Shown here: piece by piece, positions 26,712 through 37,216 of the stretch
How the letters are laid out: every line of letters begins with the position of its first letter
How positions within the stretch are numbered: position 1 is the first letter of the stretch
From: Macrophomina tecta
Taxonomy: Eukaryota > Ascomycota > Dothideomycetes > Botryosphaeriales > Botryosphaeriaceae
Reading direction: 5' to 3'
Assembly: GCA_024180945.1 (NCBI GenBank)
Contig: JAKSGN010000006.1
Span: 2,356,001-2,420,000, forward strand
DNA length: 64,000 nucleotides
Notes under the pieces: generated by a model
The model's input: the letters and a program-made list of their open reading frames with translations, nothing else
Told to the model about the DNA's origin: nothing
Database searches by the model: none
Translations under genes and position numbers: made by a program

Positions 26712-27974
26712 TGAGATTTTGTAAGATTTTTCGTGCGAAGGCGGGGTGATGGGGCAAAAGAGCGTGCGAGGTGGGCAAGGGGTGCAGGGGGATTGATGCG
26801 AAGGGTGGCGTGGGACGGCTCAGTATGCCGAGTGCTTCGAGGGTTGTACGTATAGAAGAAAAATGCCTGGACGCTGCGCTCCCCTGTTCGGAGATAGTGA
26901 TGCCTGAGCTATCTGCCGGGTGCGGGCTCAAAGCATCAGTCACCGGCGAGCGCGCTTGACCGAACCTCTCCCACCCGTGAACGAAACCTTATCCCATCCA
27001 GAGCGGAACCACTCACTCAGACGCAACCATATGAGCAGGTCTGAAACAAATACGTCTGGATGACTGATTCAAACTGCTCGCAGCAAGAGCGAGCATATGA
27101 AGGTAGAGCATGTGATTGGCTGATGCTACCATGCGACCACTTGACGGCCTCGCTCCTAGTCGTCTGCTGGGCTAGGCAACACTCAAGCGCTTGTTGTCTC
27201 TTTTTCGCTGTTGTACTTCTAGTTCGAGGCCCGTTCACTATGGAAGCGGAGCTCGTGCCAGCCCTTTTGGGACCGGACGTGCACTCAGCCCCTCAGTGGT
27301 TTTCGAAGAAACCCAGTATTATTACCAGACTATTCAAACGGTGTAAGCGACGCGCATACTATTACAAGGCACTACCAGAAAGAATGGTCAGGATCCGAGA
27401 AATAGAACTGCAAAAACTAGGGCAAGTGGTGATGTACGGGGGTATACGGGAGGAGGGGAAAAAAAAAAAAAAGAACAAGAAACACGAGGCAAGAACGACG
27501 ACGAAGATGACGCAATCTTTGTTTGCGTTTTCTCTCTTTTAACGACGCTTTTGGTGTGCTTGCGCGCAGACAACATCAACAGTAACGACGGACCCACCCA
27601 TTAAAAAGCAATGCTAAAGTAGTTCAGAACCGCACGTGCAATCTTGTTTTAAACGATCGCTCGCTCTAACGCATGCCTCAAGTTGAGAAAAACGAAAGCG
27701 CAATGTGATGATGATGTGTGTAAAAACATAAACAGAGAACCAAGTGCTTCAAATCGGATATCCCAGGGAATTTCAAAACAAACAAATCACTGTGCTCGCT
27801 CGCTACCGAACTACAAAAACAACAAAAACCTTGACCCGCAATTTAATGATACACAAAAAGAAAAGGGCAAGGGGGGTGATCTTTATTCGCGAAGGGGTAT
27901 TCAATCTTTTGATTCTCTTTCCTTTTTTTTTGGGGGGGGGTGGGGGAGGGGAGGGGGGAGTGTCCATCTCTTCT
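26712..27974. other. Intergenic between convergent genes, with a G-rich tract
   Basis: No gene seen. Near the distal gene, 27932-27958 is a G-rich stretch on the plus strand (G9-T-G5-A-G4-A-G6) preceded by T9. It lies just past the stop codon of the minus-strand gene, so it would be C-rich in that transcript's 3' UTR. Confidence 0.5.
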
Positions 27975-30524
27975 CTAGACGCGGATGACGATACGCACGC
28001 CCAGTGCCCTCGCCTCTCTCACGCAGCAAGCAAGACAAGTCCGGCCCACACGCCCAATAAGCGCATGCTCGCCGCGGTCCGCACACCACGCACGAGCCAG
28101 GAGCGCCGCGTCAGCCCCACCAAAGCTGCTGGACAGGGTAGCATCGCCGTTCGAAGGCACCTTGAGTACCGAAATCGAGTCAACGGAGTTGCGCGGGGCG
28201 CGGGCATCGATAACCAAGACCTCGCCGCTAGCGGCAGTCTCGTCCAGCAAAGAAATAGACGACGAAGTGGGTGTGAGATGCGGTGAACCTGCCAGAAGCT
28301 GCGCCGGGGTGATGATCCGGTACTTGTGCGCGACGTGCAGCGGGTGCGCGGAAACTGGGCCGCTCCGTCCATAAGTGGAGTTCCTGTTCAAGCGGCGCAG
28401 CTTCTTGTTGGAAGCGGAAGATGGCGGTGTGCACGGCCAAGCAGTGATGAACTGGATGTCGTACGTCAATGTGAGGGTAACAGTGGTCTCCGGAAGGTCG
28501 AAGGTGAGTTGCGCAGTGTAGCTGGGTTGGGGCTCCACGATATCCATTTCCGCATCCGACTCCGGTACTTGCATCAAATGCTCCGGAACGAGCTGAAGTT
28601 TATTAAATCGAGCTGTTTGCTCCGGGGCTTCAGCTGTGTCCTTGAGCAAAATCAAGTCATCACCGGTAACCTCAGCGTCCTCTTTGCCAGCCAGATACGT
28701 CGAGTCACGCTCAATCTTCTCTCCGCAGTCGATCCTTGCTCTTGACTTTTTACCCGGACTTGGCGGAACAGTGCCATTGACGATATCGATCCATGACTCT
28801 TGAAAGCCGGCCGGAACGTAGGGGACGCTGATCCAGCCCATACACTCTTTCGAACCGTCCAAAGTAGCCAAAACCCTTCCAACGACACAACTCTTGCTCC
28901 ACCAGCTACGGCCGCCATACACAAAGCCGCCATACAGATTTGCGGTTTCTCCAAGCGCGGTGACGGCTGCTCTGTCATTTTCCAAAAGCGTGGAGATCAA
29001 GAAGTGCGAGATCGCTTCACCTGGAAGAACAAGTCCGGTCAAGTAGGTCCGGCTGAGCCAACCACCAATATCAGCAGGTCCGCCGCTTCCCGTTGATGTT
29101 GGCTGCGAACTGTCTCGCCTGAGCAAAGACGGCCTTTGTGGGGTCGAGGGGCCTCTGGTGGTTGAGGGCTGCAACTGAATAGAACGCTGGGTGCTTGCGC
29201 GGCTGGCGTAAGGACGGCGGAAGGCATCATCGAAGTATCCACCGACGTCTTTGGGAACGCGCGGCGTCGCAAGGGGCGAAGCTAGCGGCGTACCATAGAG
29301 ACTCGGAGATGGCGGTGTATTGGCATCCTGGAGTTTAGCTGTCAAATTAATCGAAACCTCTCTTAAATGAGGCCAACCAATGGCTTCCGCGAAATGGAGG
29401 AGCCCGGAAAGCTGTCGCTCTCGGTAACGCGGTCTCAGCCAGAATTCGGTCTCTTGCGGTTCATCTTCCTCCTCGACCTGACGCGTCACATTGAGTGCAG
29501 CAAGAAACCCCCGTCTCTTTGGCGTGAGCGGGGCCGGTGTCTCCTCACTGATTTCGATGTTCTCCAAAAACCGTCTTGCGAGGACCAAATCCCAGTCCGT
29601 CTTCCTGGTCTTCATGTTGGCGAAGTTTCGGACTTCCGCCTCCGTTAATTGAAGTTCGCTGGTAACTTCCTTGACAGGAAGCCCTGAAATGGCATCCAGC
29701 CGGAGAAGCAGTTCCGAAGCGAGCAAAATTTGGAGCAGCAGCATGTCTCTTTCGCTAGGTCCGGCGTACTGTTCGTCGTCGGCTTCGGAGGGGTCGCTGT
29801 CCCACAAGATCCGCCCAAAACGTATCCTCCACTCCACCAGGCTGAAATCATGCCAAATTCCCTTCATTTTCAGAACCCTTATCAGGGTCTCGATCTGCAC
29901 TTTCAGGCCAGTGGGATCGCTTGTTGATCCGTCGAATCTAGGGGGCAACAGGAACTTCCCAAACAAATGCGCATACATCTCTCCAGGGGATTGCACATCC
30001 AGTATGGTCCTCTTTCCTGCGGATTCCTTGAAACTCTGATGGACTTGGCTAAGCTCCATCAGCCGTTCATAAATCAGCCGCTGCTCAAGCCACCTGATTC
30101 CAAGCTTTTCCGGAGATTCTTCCAGTAGTTCGCGGTTCAAGACGGATTCATCGTCATTATCCTCCAACCGAAGATGGTCTGATCTTGGAATCTCGAGGAA
30201 ATGGTCGAAGCCTACGGTTCCAGGTTCCATGCCCTGCTCGCTCAACATGCTCGGAATCTCAACCACGTTGATATCATAACCCATCGGCAGCCCTCTCTTT
30301 TCATCCTGGTGGCCAACTTGACAGAGATGCGGCCGAAGAGTGGCAGCAGAGAAAGCTTCGTGGGATAGTTGGGGACTGTCGCTGACATCGCGAACGATAA
30401 GGGTATCGTCGTAAGGAAAGTCGACTCGTGGGATGCGGCGGCCTTTGATCTTGTCCACGGAAAACAGAGGGGCGCCGGCGAAGAGGGTGGGAATGTCCTC
30501 CTCCGTCAATTCTGAGAGATCCAT
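27975..30524 (-). CDS. Uncharacterised 849-aa fungal protein
   Basis: One long intron-free frame, starting MDLSELTEEDIPTLFAGAPL (first ATG; only a GTG lies further upstream) and ending GVRIVIRV. The sequence is of ordinary complexity and highly constrained in appearance, so it is certainly coding. Features: acidic segment near residues 120-140 (LRLEDNDDES), a long helical middle with LLLQILLASELLLRLDAISG (about residue 300), a Ser/Thr/Pro-rich linker near 470-510, and a C-terminal part rich in beta-like segments with a Cys-containing end (RTCLACCVREARALG). No enzyme motif, signal peptide or obvious membrane span. I do not recognise the family. A splice model joining it to the gene at 30625-31073 is possible (see findings). 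Confidence 0.85.
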   Translation of the reverse strand: MDLSELTEEDIPTLFAGAPLFSVDKIKGRRIPRVDFPYDDTLIVRDVSDSPQLSHEAFSAATLRPHLCQVGHQDEKRGLPMGYDINVVEIPSMLSEQGMEPGTVGFDHFLEIPRSDHLRLEDNDDESVLNRELLEESPEKLGIRWLEQRLIYERLMELSQVHQSFKESAGKRTILDVQSPGEMYAHLFGKFLLPPRFDGSTSDPTGLKVQIETLIRVLKMKGIWHDFSLVEWRIRFGRILWDSDPSEADDEQYAGPSERDMLLLQILLASELLLRLDAISGLPVKEVTSELQLTEAEVRNFANMKTRKTDWDLVLARRFLENIEISEETPAPLTPKRRGFLAALNVTRQVEEEDEPQETEFWLRPRYRERQLSGLLHFAEAIGWPHLREVSINLTAKLQDANTPPSPSLYGTPLASPLATPRVPKDVGGYFDDAFRRPYASRASTQRSIQLQPSTTRGPSTPQRPSLLRRDSSQPTSTGSGGPADIGGWLSRTYLTGLVLPGEAISHFLISTLLENDRAAVTALGETANLYGGFVYGGRSWWSKSCVVGRVLATLDGSKECMGWISVPYVPAGFQESWIDIVNGTVPPSPGKKSRARIDCGEKIERDSTYLAGKEDAEVTGDDLILLKDTAEAPEQTARFNKLQLVPEHLMQVPESDAEMDIVEPQPSYTAQLTFDLPETTVTLTLTYDIQFITAWPCTPPSSASNKKLRRLNRNSTYGRSGPVSAHPLHVAHKYRIITPAQLLAGSPHLTPTSSSISLLDETAASGEVLVIDARAPRNSVDSISVLKVPSNGDATLSSSFGGADAALLARAWCADRGEHALIGRVGRTCLACCVREARALGVRIVIRV

Positions 30525-30624
30525 AGTGTTAGCGGTTGAATTCTCCCAACAATCCCTCACTTAAGGGTCAGTCCCCCTGAGGATCCGACCACCCAGGCGT
30601 AGCGGTGAAAAGGGCAGATCGTGA

Positions 30625-31073
30625 TCACGCACCCCTCGGATCGTGAGTCGAGGCATCCTCTGCTTGGGCCTCCGACCTAGCGTCTTCTGGCTCCTCGTTC
30701 TCAGCGGGCTGTGTGCTCTGGGCGTCGGTGGCGGATGGAGCGGCAGCAGATCTGTCATCGTCGGTGGATTTCAGGAAGGACCGCGAGCGGTAGTGCTTCT
30801 TCAAGCTTCTGAGAGACTCGGGGATACGGCTCTTGCGCTGCGGGGCCATGGACATGTCAGCGGACGCGCGGAGCAGTTTGTGGGCAGGGGGGCTATGCAG
30901 ACCTCGGGCTCGACGATGCTCGGGATGCTGGCGGCGCGCGGCTGCCGCGTGTCTCTGGACAGCCCGGACAGCAGCTGGCGCAGGAGGTCGCGCTTCCTCG
31001 GACGCTGGGCGTCGACCTTCTCGGCAGTGGCATCCTGCTCGAGGGGCTGCCGTCTGTGCCAGCCGAAAGGCAT
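30625..31073 (-). CDS. Small basic hypothetical protein (127 aa), or N-terminus of the next gene
   Basis: Exon 1 30903-31073 (57 codons) starts MPFGWHRRQPLEQ. The intron, 30838-30902, has a weak donor (GTCTGC) but a good branch site (CGCTGAC) and acceptor (CCGCAG). Exon 2 30625-30837 carries RKSRIPESLRSLKKHYRSRS and an acidic Ala/Ser/Glu tail. The charged, basic-then-acidic layout looks disordered; no family is recognised. It ends 100 bp before the 849-aa gene on the same strand. Confidence 0.5.
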
Positions 31074-32271
31074 GGTGGTCGAGGGCCGGGGCGGTGGGCG
31101 TGGAGGTGGCGCTTGTCGATGGTGAGGCAGGTGCAGTGGACTCGGAGGGCGCGGCGGGATTCTTGACGGCTCATCACAGACACAGACGGTATACACCGCT
31201 CATTGCCCGATATCGCGAAGGGACGAGCGTCTGCTGGCGAGGGAAATCCAAGCTCTGAAGCCTGACTCGGCGGGCGGAGGCATGGTGGGAGAGGAAGAGG
31301 TCGAGTGTGGTGGATTTGTTGCTAGGCGCGGGCAGCCGGTCAACAAGCAAACTGGGCCTAATCCTGGCAGCAGATCCTGATAGATGAGAGCATGCCTGCA
31401 GGACTTCCCGCTGGGAAGGCGGCGGGCGCGGGCTGATTGGTGCGCAGCTGCATGCGCCAGCTCACCCGGTGCCACCTCAGGGCCAGGGCCGGGTGTCGTC
31501 GACGGGGCGGCGGTTCGCAGGGCTCGAGGCGAGTGCGCTGTTTGCTGCGCTGGGCGGAGGTCAGGCTGGTAGTGCGCGTGCGATGGTGGAGACGGGCGTG
31601 TTTCTGGAACAGGGTCGGGTGAGAGGGCTGGCGGACGGGCCCGGGGAAATCACTGCCCTCAAGGTTCGCTGGGCCTTCGAGAACGGCGCGCGTGGCGGCC
31701 GGCGGCCTGCGCACCCACCAGCGCCGCCCCATCCAACAACTGTCGTGCGCTGATAGGGCCCGCCGCCTGGGCCATCCCAACGCTGGCACTTCTGCTCCGT
31801 CGCTGCCGCTGCCGCCAACCGCCGTCTTCCTCCACAGCCGCCCGCCGTCGACAGCACGGGATCCGCACGTGCCGGGCTCGGCCCGTGCCATCGTCGCGAC
31901 AACCTCCAGCCCGCCACTTCACGAGATCTCCTCTCTCACTGGGGCGCGTCGCGCGGCTTGCGCGGGGCGCGGGATTCGGGACCGGTCCCCTGCTTGTGCA
32001 CACGATCGTCGTCGACCTGGGGTAGGGCCAAGCTTTCCTCTCTGGTCTCACTCAGCCGCCGTCTGGCTTTATTTGGCAGTTGCCATGTAGGGAAGCCGTT
32101 TGATCGAGCCCTTCATGCGATGGGGGCGCAGGGGTGGCCATTTAGTGCTTACTGCTCGTCCATGGTTTAAATAATGCATTCTGGTGTCGCGGTGGCCTCG
32201 CCGCGTTTCAGCCCTCGTTCCTTTCCTGTGCTTCTCGGAAAACAGGTTTCTTCAAGGCCGTTGCATCTGCA
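31074..32271. promoter_or_regulatory. Divergent promoter region, 1.2 kb
   Basis: Lies between the small minus-strand gene and the GMC oxidoreductase gene. GC-rich, with overlapping chance frames on both strands and no supported gene. Confidence 0.4.
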
Positions 32272-34368
32272 ATGTCGTCTGAGATGTTCGATTACGTGGT
32301 GTGCGGGTAGGTCCTCTCCCCGGACTGTGCTGTGGTCTGTACTTATGTTTGACCCACAGCGGAGGCACTTCTGGCTGCGTCATTGCGGGACGCTTGGCGG
32401 AAGACCTCAATGTCACCGTCTGCGTGATCGAAGCGGGACCTGACAACGCAGATTTGGAGAATGTTCACATGGTCGGAGGATGGTCGCAAAACTTCGATTC
32501 TCACACCGACTGGAACATCGTGTCTGAGCCGGCAGTGGGGATCAATGGCCGCCGCGTCAAGAACAGCAGAGGTCGGTTTCTGGGAGGCTGCAGCGGTGTG
32601 AACGGCACTCTCTGCATACGGGGCAACAAACAGGACTATGATGATTGGGGTCTCGAGGGTTGGTCCGGTGAGGACATGTGGAGAGCCATGGCAAAGGTGA
32701 GCTGACCTTTCACTGCCGCTCATCGCTGTTCTGCGTCCGTGGGCAGCCAGACATAACCGCTCCGTGGCTGGACGCGCAGGATGAATAAGTCACTTTTTAT
32801 CGGGAGTGACGCATCTGTGCGGGCTGGTTGCCGCGACAGTATCAGAGCTACCAATCCACACTGATATGCTCAGTTGGCATCGCGGACCGACGGACATAGC
32901 ACCTCCAGCACCAGAAGCTAGGCTGCTAGATAACATCAGCAACTTTAAAATAAGGCTGATGAGGCAGTTGCTGACTGTTTGCCACAGACAGAGACTTTCC
33001 ACCCCAAAGATGACTTTGAAGCTGATCTCAGCGTGCATGGGACCAATGGACCACTGCATACCGAGCCACACGATCTTGCCCCTATCTCAAAACGCATTCT
33101 GGACTCAATGCAAAGCCAAGGTATTCCTTATAAACCGGATCTATTCTCAACAGGCGTCGCTCCACAGGGCTGCAGCAACACCGTCCGAACGGTCCATCAG
33201 GGTATTCGATCCACTGGTGCAGACTTCATCACAAAGGGATACCGGAGAGATAACATAACCATCAAGACTGAGAGCGTTGTCGACAAGGTCATTCTTGAGC
33301 CAGTTGGTGGGGAACTCACGGCCACTGGCGTCAAGTTCGTCTCCAAAGATGGGACTGAGTTGATTGTCCATGCCCGGAAGGAGATAATTATCAGTTCAGG
33401 CTCCTATTGCAGTCCTGCAGTCCTGCTGCGCTCAGGTATCGGTCCGAAGTCCGAACTCGAGAAGCACGGTATCCAGACTCAGGTCGAACTCTCCGGCGTT
33501 GGAAAAAACCTCATGGACCACGCCATCAGCTTCGTCTTCTACGAATCGAACCAGCCTGAGCTCACCAACGACCATCTGGCATACTATGACGGTGCTTTAG
33601 CATCCGGCTATAAACTTTGGAGAGACACGAAAAGCGGTGTCCTTTCTACTTTCCCATTCGGGGCTTTTGGCTACGCCCGCCTTGACGAACGCCTCAAAGA
33701 TGTCCCGGCCTGGAAGAATACGTCCCCCATCAACGATCCTCATGGAAAGGCATATGGCCCCGGCCGCGACCCCATGGCACTTCTCCCCATCCAACCAAAC
33801 ATTGAATGGTTCAGCACGGAGATGTACGGAGGGCCGAAGCAGTACGACCGCTTTCCGACAGATGGCCAAGGTGTCTTCGCCCTCATCAGCATGCTGCTAT
33901 CCCCACGCTCGCGTGGGTCTGTCACACTCGCCTCACGCGACCCAACGGCCAATCCCGTCGTAGACCATAACTACCTAGGCGACGAGCTCGACCTCCTCGT
34001 CATGGCCGAAGCCTGCCGCTGGGGTAACGAGATCATCACCAAGGGCGCCGGAACCAAAGACATCGTCAAGGGCTCCTGGCCGCCGGATGCGAACCACCAT
34101 CTGTACACGACGCGGGAGCAGTGGAGTGAATACGCCAAGGAGCACGCAACTACCTGTTTGCAGCCCTTCATCTTTCCCCCATATGTATAGCATACGAGCA
34201 TTGCTGACTCAGTCCCAGGCTACCACGCAGCCGGCACGTGCAAGATGGGCAGGGATGACGATCCGCTGGCTGTGCTGGACGAGAAGCTGCGCGTGCGGGG
34301 CGTCAAGCGCCTGCGAGTGGCCGACTGCAGCGTGATGCCGCTCATGAATCAGGGGCATAGTGAGTCTT

Positions 34369-34399
<31 letters not shown>

Positions 34400-34524
34400 G
34401 CGCGCTCTTTTCCTGGGCCGGGTTTGGTGCTGATTTGTGGGCAGCTCAAATGCCAGCGTATGGCATTGGCGAAAAGGCTGCGGAGCTGATCAAAGAGCAT
34501 ACAAAGAGTATACCTTCATTGTGA
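32272..34524 (+). CDS. GMC (glucose-methanol-choline) family FAD oxidoreductase
   Basis: FAD-dependent alcohol/sugar oxidase or dehydrogenase, 586 aa. Five exons: 32272-32306, 32360-32696, 32988-34155, 34219-34359, 34445-34524. The first splice builds the FAD-binding loop [20 protein letters not shown]. Further motifs: [23 protein letters not shown] (GMC signature 1), [18 protein letters not shown] (signature 2), and the C-terminal [10 protein letters not shown] with [10 protein letters not shown] and [18 protein letters not shown] (active-site His region). It lacks a signal peptide, so it is probably intracellular. Intron 2 is 291 nt, far longer than the others here; intron 4 contains a T26 run. 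The donor of intron 3 (GTTTGC) is unusual but restores ATTCYHAAGTC. The substrate cannot be named from sequence. Confidence 0.92.
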
Positions 34525-35504
34525 GTTTTTTTTTTTTTTTCTCATGCCCCACTTGGATCCCGTTCCCTGTGGTTGGAGCTAATGCAGGGTAGGACGCCCG
34601 ATTCTGCGGTTGCTGTCGCTTGAAGGGTTGGGCTTCGCATTTCGGTAGAACGACTGGTGACTAGGGCTGGGTGTCAAGGTATGGTTAACGCGCCCGGTCT
34701 TCTCCTGGTTCATAGGCTGCCAAAGTCTGGGTTCGTTCTAAACTTGAGCAACGTACGAGGTTGGTATCACATGCATTGCAGCCCGCGTTGATCCTATGGG
34801 ATGGAAGCTTTCGTCGAGGATGCGAATGTTGAGAATAACTCGTTATATTCATATCTAGATGAATGATTCAACCCATATGAGTTTGCGCTCGCCCATGCAC
34901 TCTTGCTAACATCAAGCTTGGGGCACGAAAAATTGTTAGTTCTCATCATATTTACGAAAGTACGCGAACATGAGGAAGAGAAGCTAAGATTTCCTGTCGC
35001 TCCTTGTTTGACGACTTTTCTCCGCTGCTCATATTCAACATCATCCATTGATTACTTGAACATCAATACCGTGTCTAGGAACATTCATTGAAGTCAATGC
35101 AAATAAGCTTTCAAACAGCAATCAAAGACAAATACTCTTAGATCAGACGGTTACTGGGTACTCCTTGCCTCGTCCTCGTTTTATGACCGCAGGACTAAGA
35201 AACCCGAGTTGCATATGCTCTTCAGCAATATCGAAGACCCCGAGCCGTACCGAAACAGGAAACAAAAAAGTTGCAGAGTATCAACCAACAACGCTCACAA
35301 TACATGTTTCAAAATTTGGAGTACATGTCTCTCAGTCCGCCTCCAATTGATGTTGGGGTATCTCCTCCTGCTACCCTCTCTTTTCGGCTTGCACCTTGAT
35401 TGCAGGGAACATCTATTTCAGCTCCGCAACTGCAAGTGGATCGCTTTCCAAATTGGGATGTATCAATACCTGACGACTTCGCTGTCTGACTCTATGCCAA
35501 TTCC
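34525..35504. other. Intergenic between convergent genes
   Basis: About 1 kb of roughly balanced to AT-rich composition holding the two 3' UTRs. No gene seen. A short poly-T run directly follows the GMC stop. Confidence 0.5.
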
Positions 35505-36356
35505 CTAGTTCTTAGCAGCGTTCTTCGCGGCGCCAACGGGATCCTCGAGGATCTTCTTGCCAGTAGCACCCTCCTCCTTGGCGGCCTCCTTGGCTTCCTG
35601 GCCTACGCTGTCACCCTTGAGGGACGAGCGGTAGAGCAAGATACGGGAGGTTTGGATGAGACCGACACAGCCGAGGAAGAAGTTGACAGCAGCAAGGCTG
35701 TCGTAAACCGTGTTAGCAAAAATGAGCGTTTCATACGGAGACGGAATTGCTTGAGGAGCGCGGATACGCACAAGAGGTTACGAGGCCTGATGATGAAGCA
35801 CCAACGGGTCCAGATAGCACCAGTAGCAGTCAAAGCCATGTTCTGGGACAGAGAGAGCACCTCGGCGGGACGGAAGAAGTCGGCAACACCTGCAAGGACG
35901 AGACCCCACTGTACAATCCATCAGTATGATGTGTCGCCAATACAGTCATAGCTTGTGAGAAAGCCCGTAAAACGTGCGGGTATGGACAAGGATGCTCGCG
36001 GATGCGGCTTGGAGCAACGGAATCGCACCTTCATGACAGGGGCCCTGCAGCTCACAGATCAGCTTATGTGGTTTGAGTGGAATTGCTTGCATTCAACATG
36101 ATCGCGCGACCCGCAACAATTTTCTTTGCCGGAGCCGGCGCAGCTTGATGCAATATGGGAAAGTTGGTACGCACCAAAAGTGGACGGTCTTCGGGCCAAC
36201 GGGGCTGTTCCATAGCTTGGCGAAACCGCTCTGGGTGGCGGCATTGGCATCGGTTGCAGTGGATTGCAGACGACGTTGGGGCGCTTGACGGAAGGCCGAA
36301 GTGCGGAGCAGGTTGCGCGAAAAGTTGAGGATGCGGGTGGTGGGACGGAACGACAT
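35505..36356 (-). CDS. MPC2: Mitochondrial pyruvate carrier subunit, MPC2-type
   Basis: Inner-membrane subunit of the pyruvate carrier that feeds pyruvate to the matrix. Four exons: 36175-36356, a 16-nt exon 36029-36044, 35772-35908 and 35505-35697; 175 aa. Residues 1-40 are a mitochondrial presequence (Arg/Ser-rich, SFRPTTRILNFSRNLL). The MPC core follows: FAKLWNSPVGPKTVHFW, APVMKWGLVLAG (across two introns), DFFRPAEVLSLSQNMALTAT, WTRWCFIIRPRN, FLAAVNFFLGCVGLIQTSRI, with three predicted membrane helices. The charged Lys/Ala/Glu tail is longer than in yeast. The 16-nt exon encodes most of APVMK and is flanked by GTGCGT...GCAG and GTGCGA...ACAG introns of 130 and 120 nt. Divergent from the complex I gene. 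Confidence 0.93.
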
Positions 36357-36635
36357 GCTGGCGGCTGGTCGAAGGAACAGGAAGTGATGGCCGAGAAGGA
36401 GGATAAGGGAGCGAGGCGGAGGGGAGGAGGTTGGGCGGGGATAAGAGGAAAAGGCACGGAGCTTACTCAGGCCGGGTGGTGTTGAGGCGCGCGAGGAAGA
36501 GTGGAGTCCCGAAATGCCGCTTCGCGCCAAGCCTGCCTGCGCTCCGACGTCGACGCCGATGCCATTGCAGTGCAACCCCGACAGCACAGCTCCATCCACC
36601 ACCCGCACCGCCCCAATCCGCCCCAATCTTCCGCC
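36357..36635. promoter_or_regulatory. Shared promoter of MPC2 and complex I B8 genes, 279 bp
   Basis: Start codons of the two divergent mitochondrial genes are 279 bp apart, so both promoters and leaders overlap here. No individual binding site is claimed. Confidence 0.6.
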
Positions 36636-37102
36636 ATGGCCTCCAAGTACGCCTTCAGCAGTGCCGTCAAGGAGCTGCGCTTCGCTCTCTGCCAGTCTTC
36701 GTCCCACAGCGCCGCCGCACGGTACGGCCTCGCTCGCCGCCGACGCCCACGATTGGAAACCACACGAAGCTGATTGGACCATCCAGGAATTTCCTCCTGC
36801 GCGCCTACCCGACCATGAAGAAGCACAACCCGCACACCCCGATCTTGATTAGAGAAGCTCTTGACGTCGAGCCCAAGGTCTACGCGAGATACGGTGCGTC
36901 GCGATTGCCCGAATAAACTAGAGTACCGGCTGATTGGGGCATAACAGAGTTCGGAAAGGAGAAGATGCTGCCATTGAAGGGTGAGTTGGCTCGCTGTCCC
37001 CAGAGTGGGCGGAAACCATGGAAGGGACGCTGATGTCTTTATGCAGGTCTGGATGATGCGTCGATTGAGAGCAAAGTCACCGAGCTAGTCAAGTCGTCAT
37101 AG
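36636..37102 (+). CDS. NDUFA2: NADH:ubiquinone oxidoreductase B8 subunit (NDUFA2 / 10.5 kDa)
   Basis: Accessory, thioredoxin-fold subunit of the peripheral arm of mitochondrial complex I, related to the L51/S25 ribosomal-protein family. Four exons: 36636-36721, 36787-36893, 36948-36980 (33 nt) and 37047-37102; 93 aa. Motifs: AVKELRFALCQSSSHSAAAR, NFLLRAYPTMKKHNPHTPIL, VEPKVYARYEFGKEKMLPL, and the tail KVTELVKSS. The single conserved Cys lies in the ALCQ segment. Length equals the usual family size (about 90-100 aa). It has no cleavable presequence, which is normal for this subunit. All splice joins restore conserved sequence. Confidence 0.93.
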
Positions 37103-37216
37103 ATGCCATGGTTTAGATTCTGCTATCGAAAGGCTGTACAAATGAAAAGTCCCGCGTGGAAGGGGCATTGACGAATCGACAACATCCAAAACGCACATCC
37201 GCAGGAAGAGAAGCCG

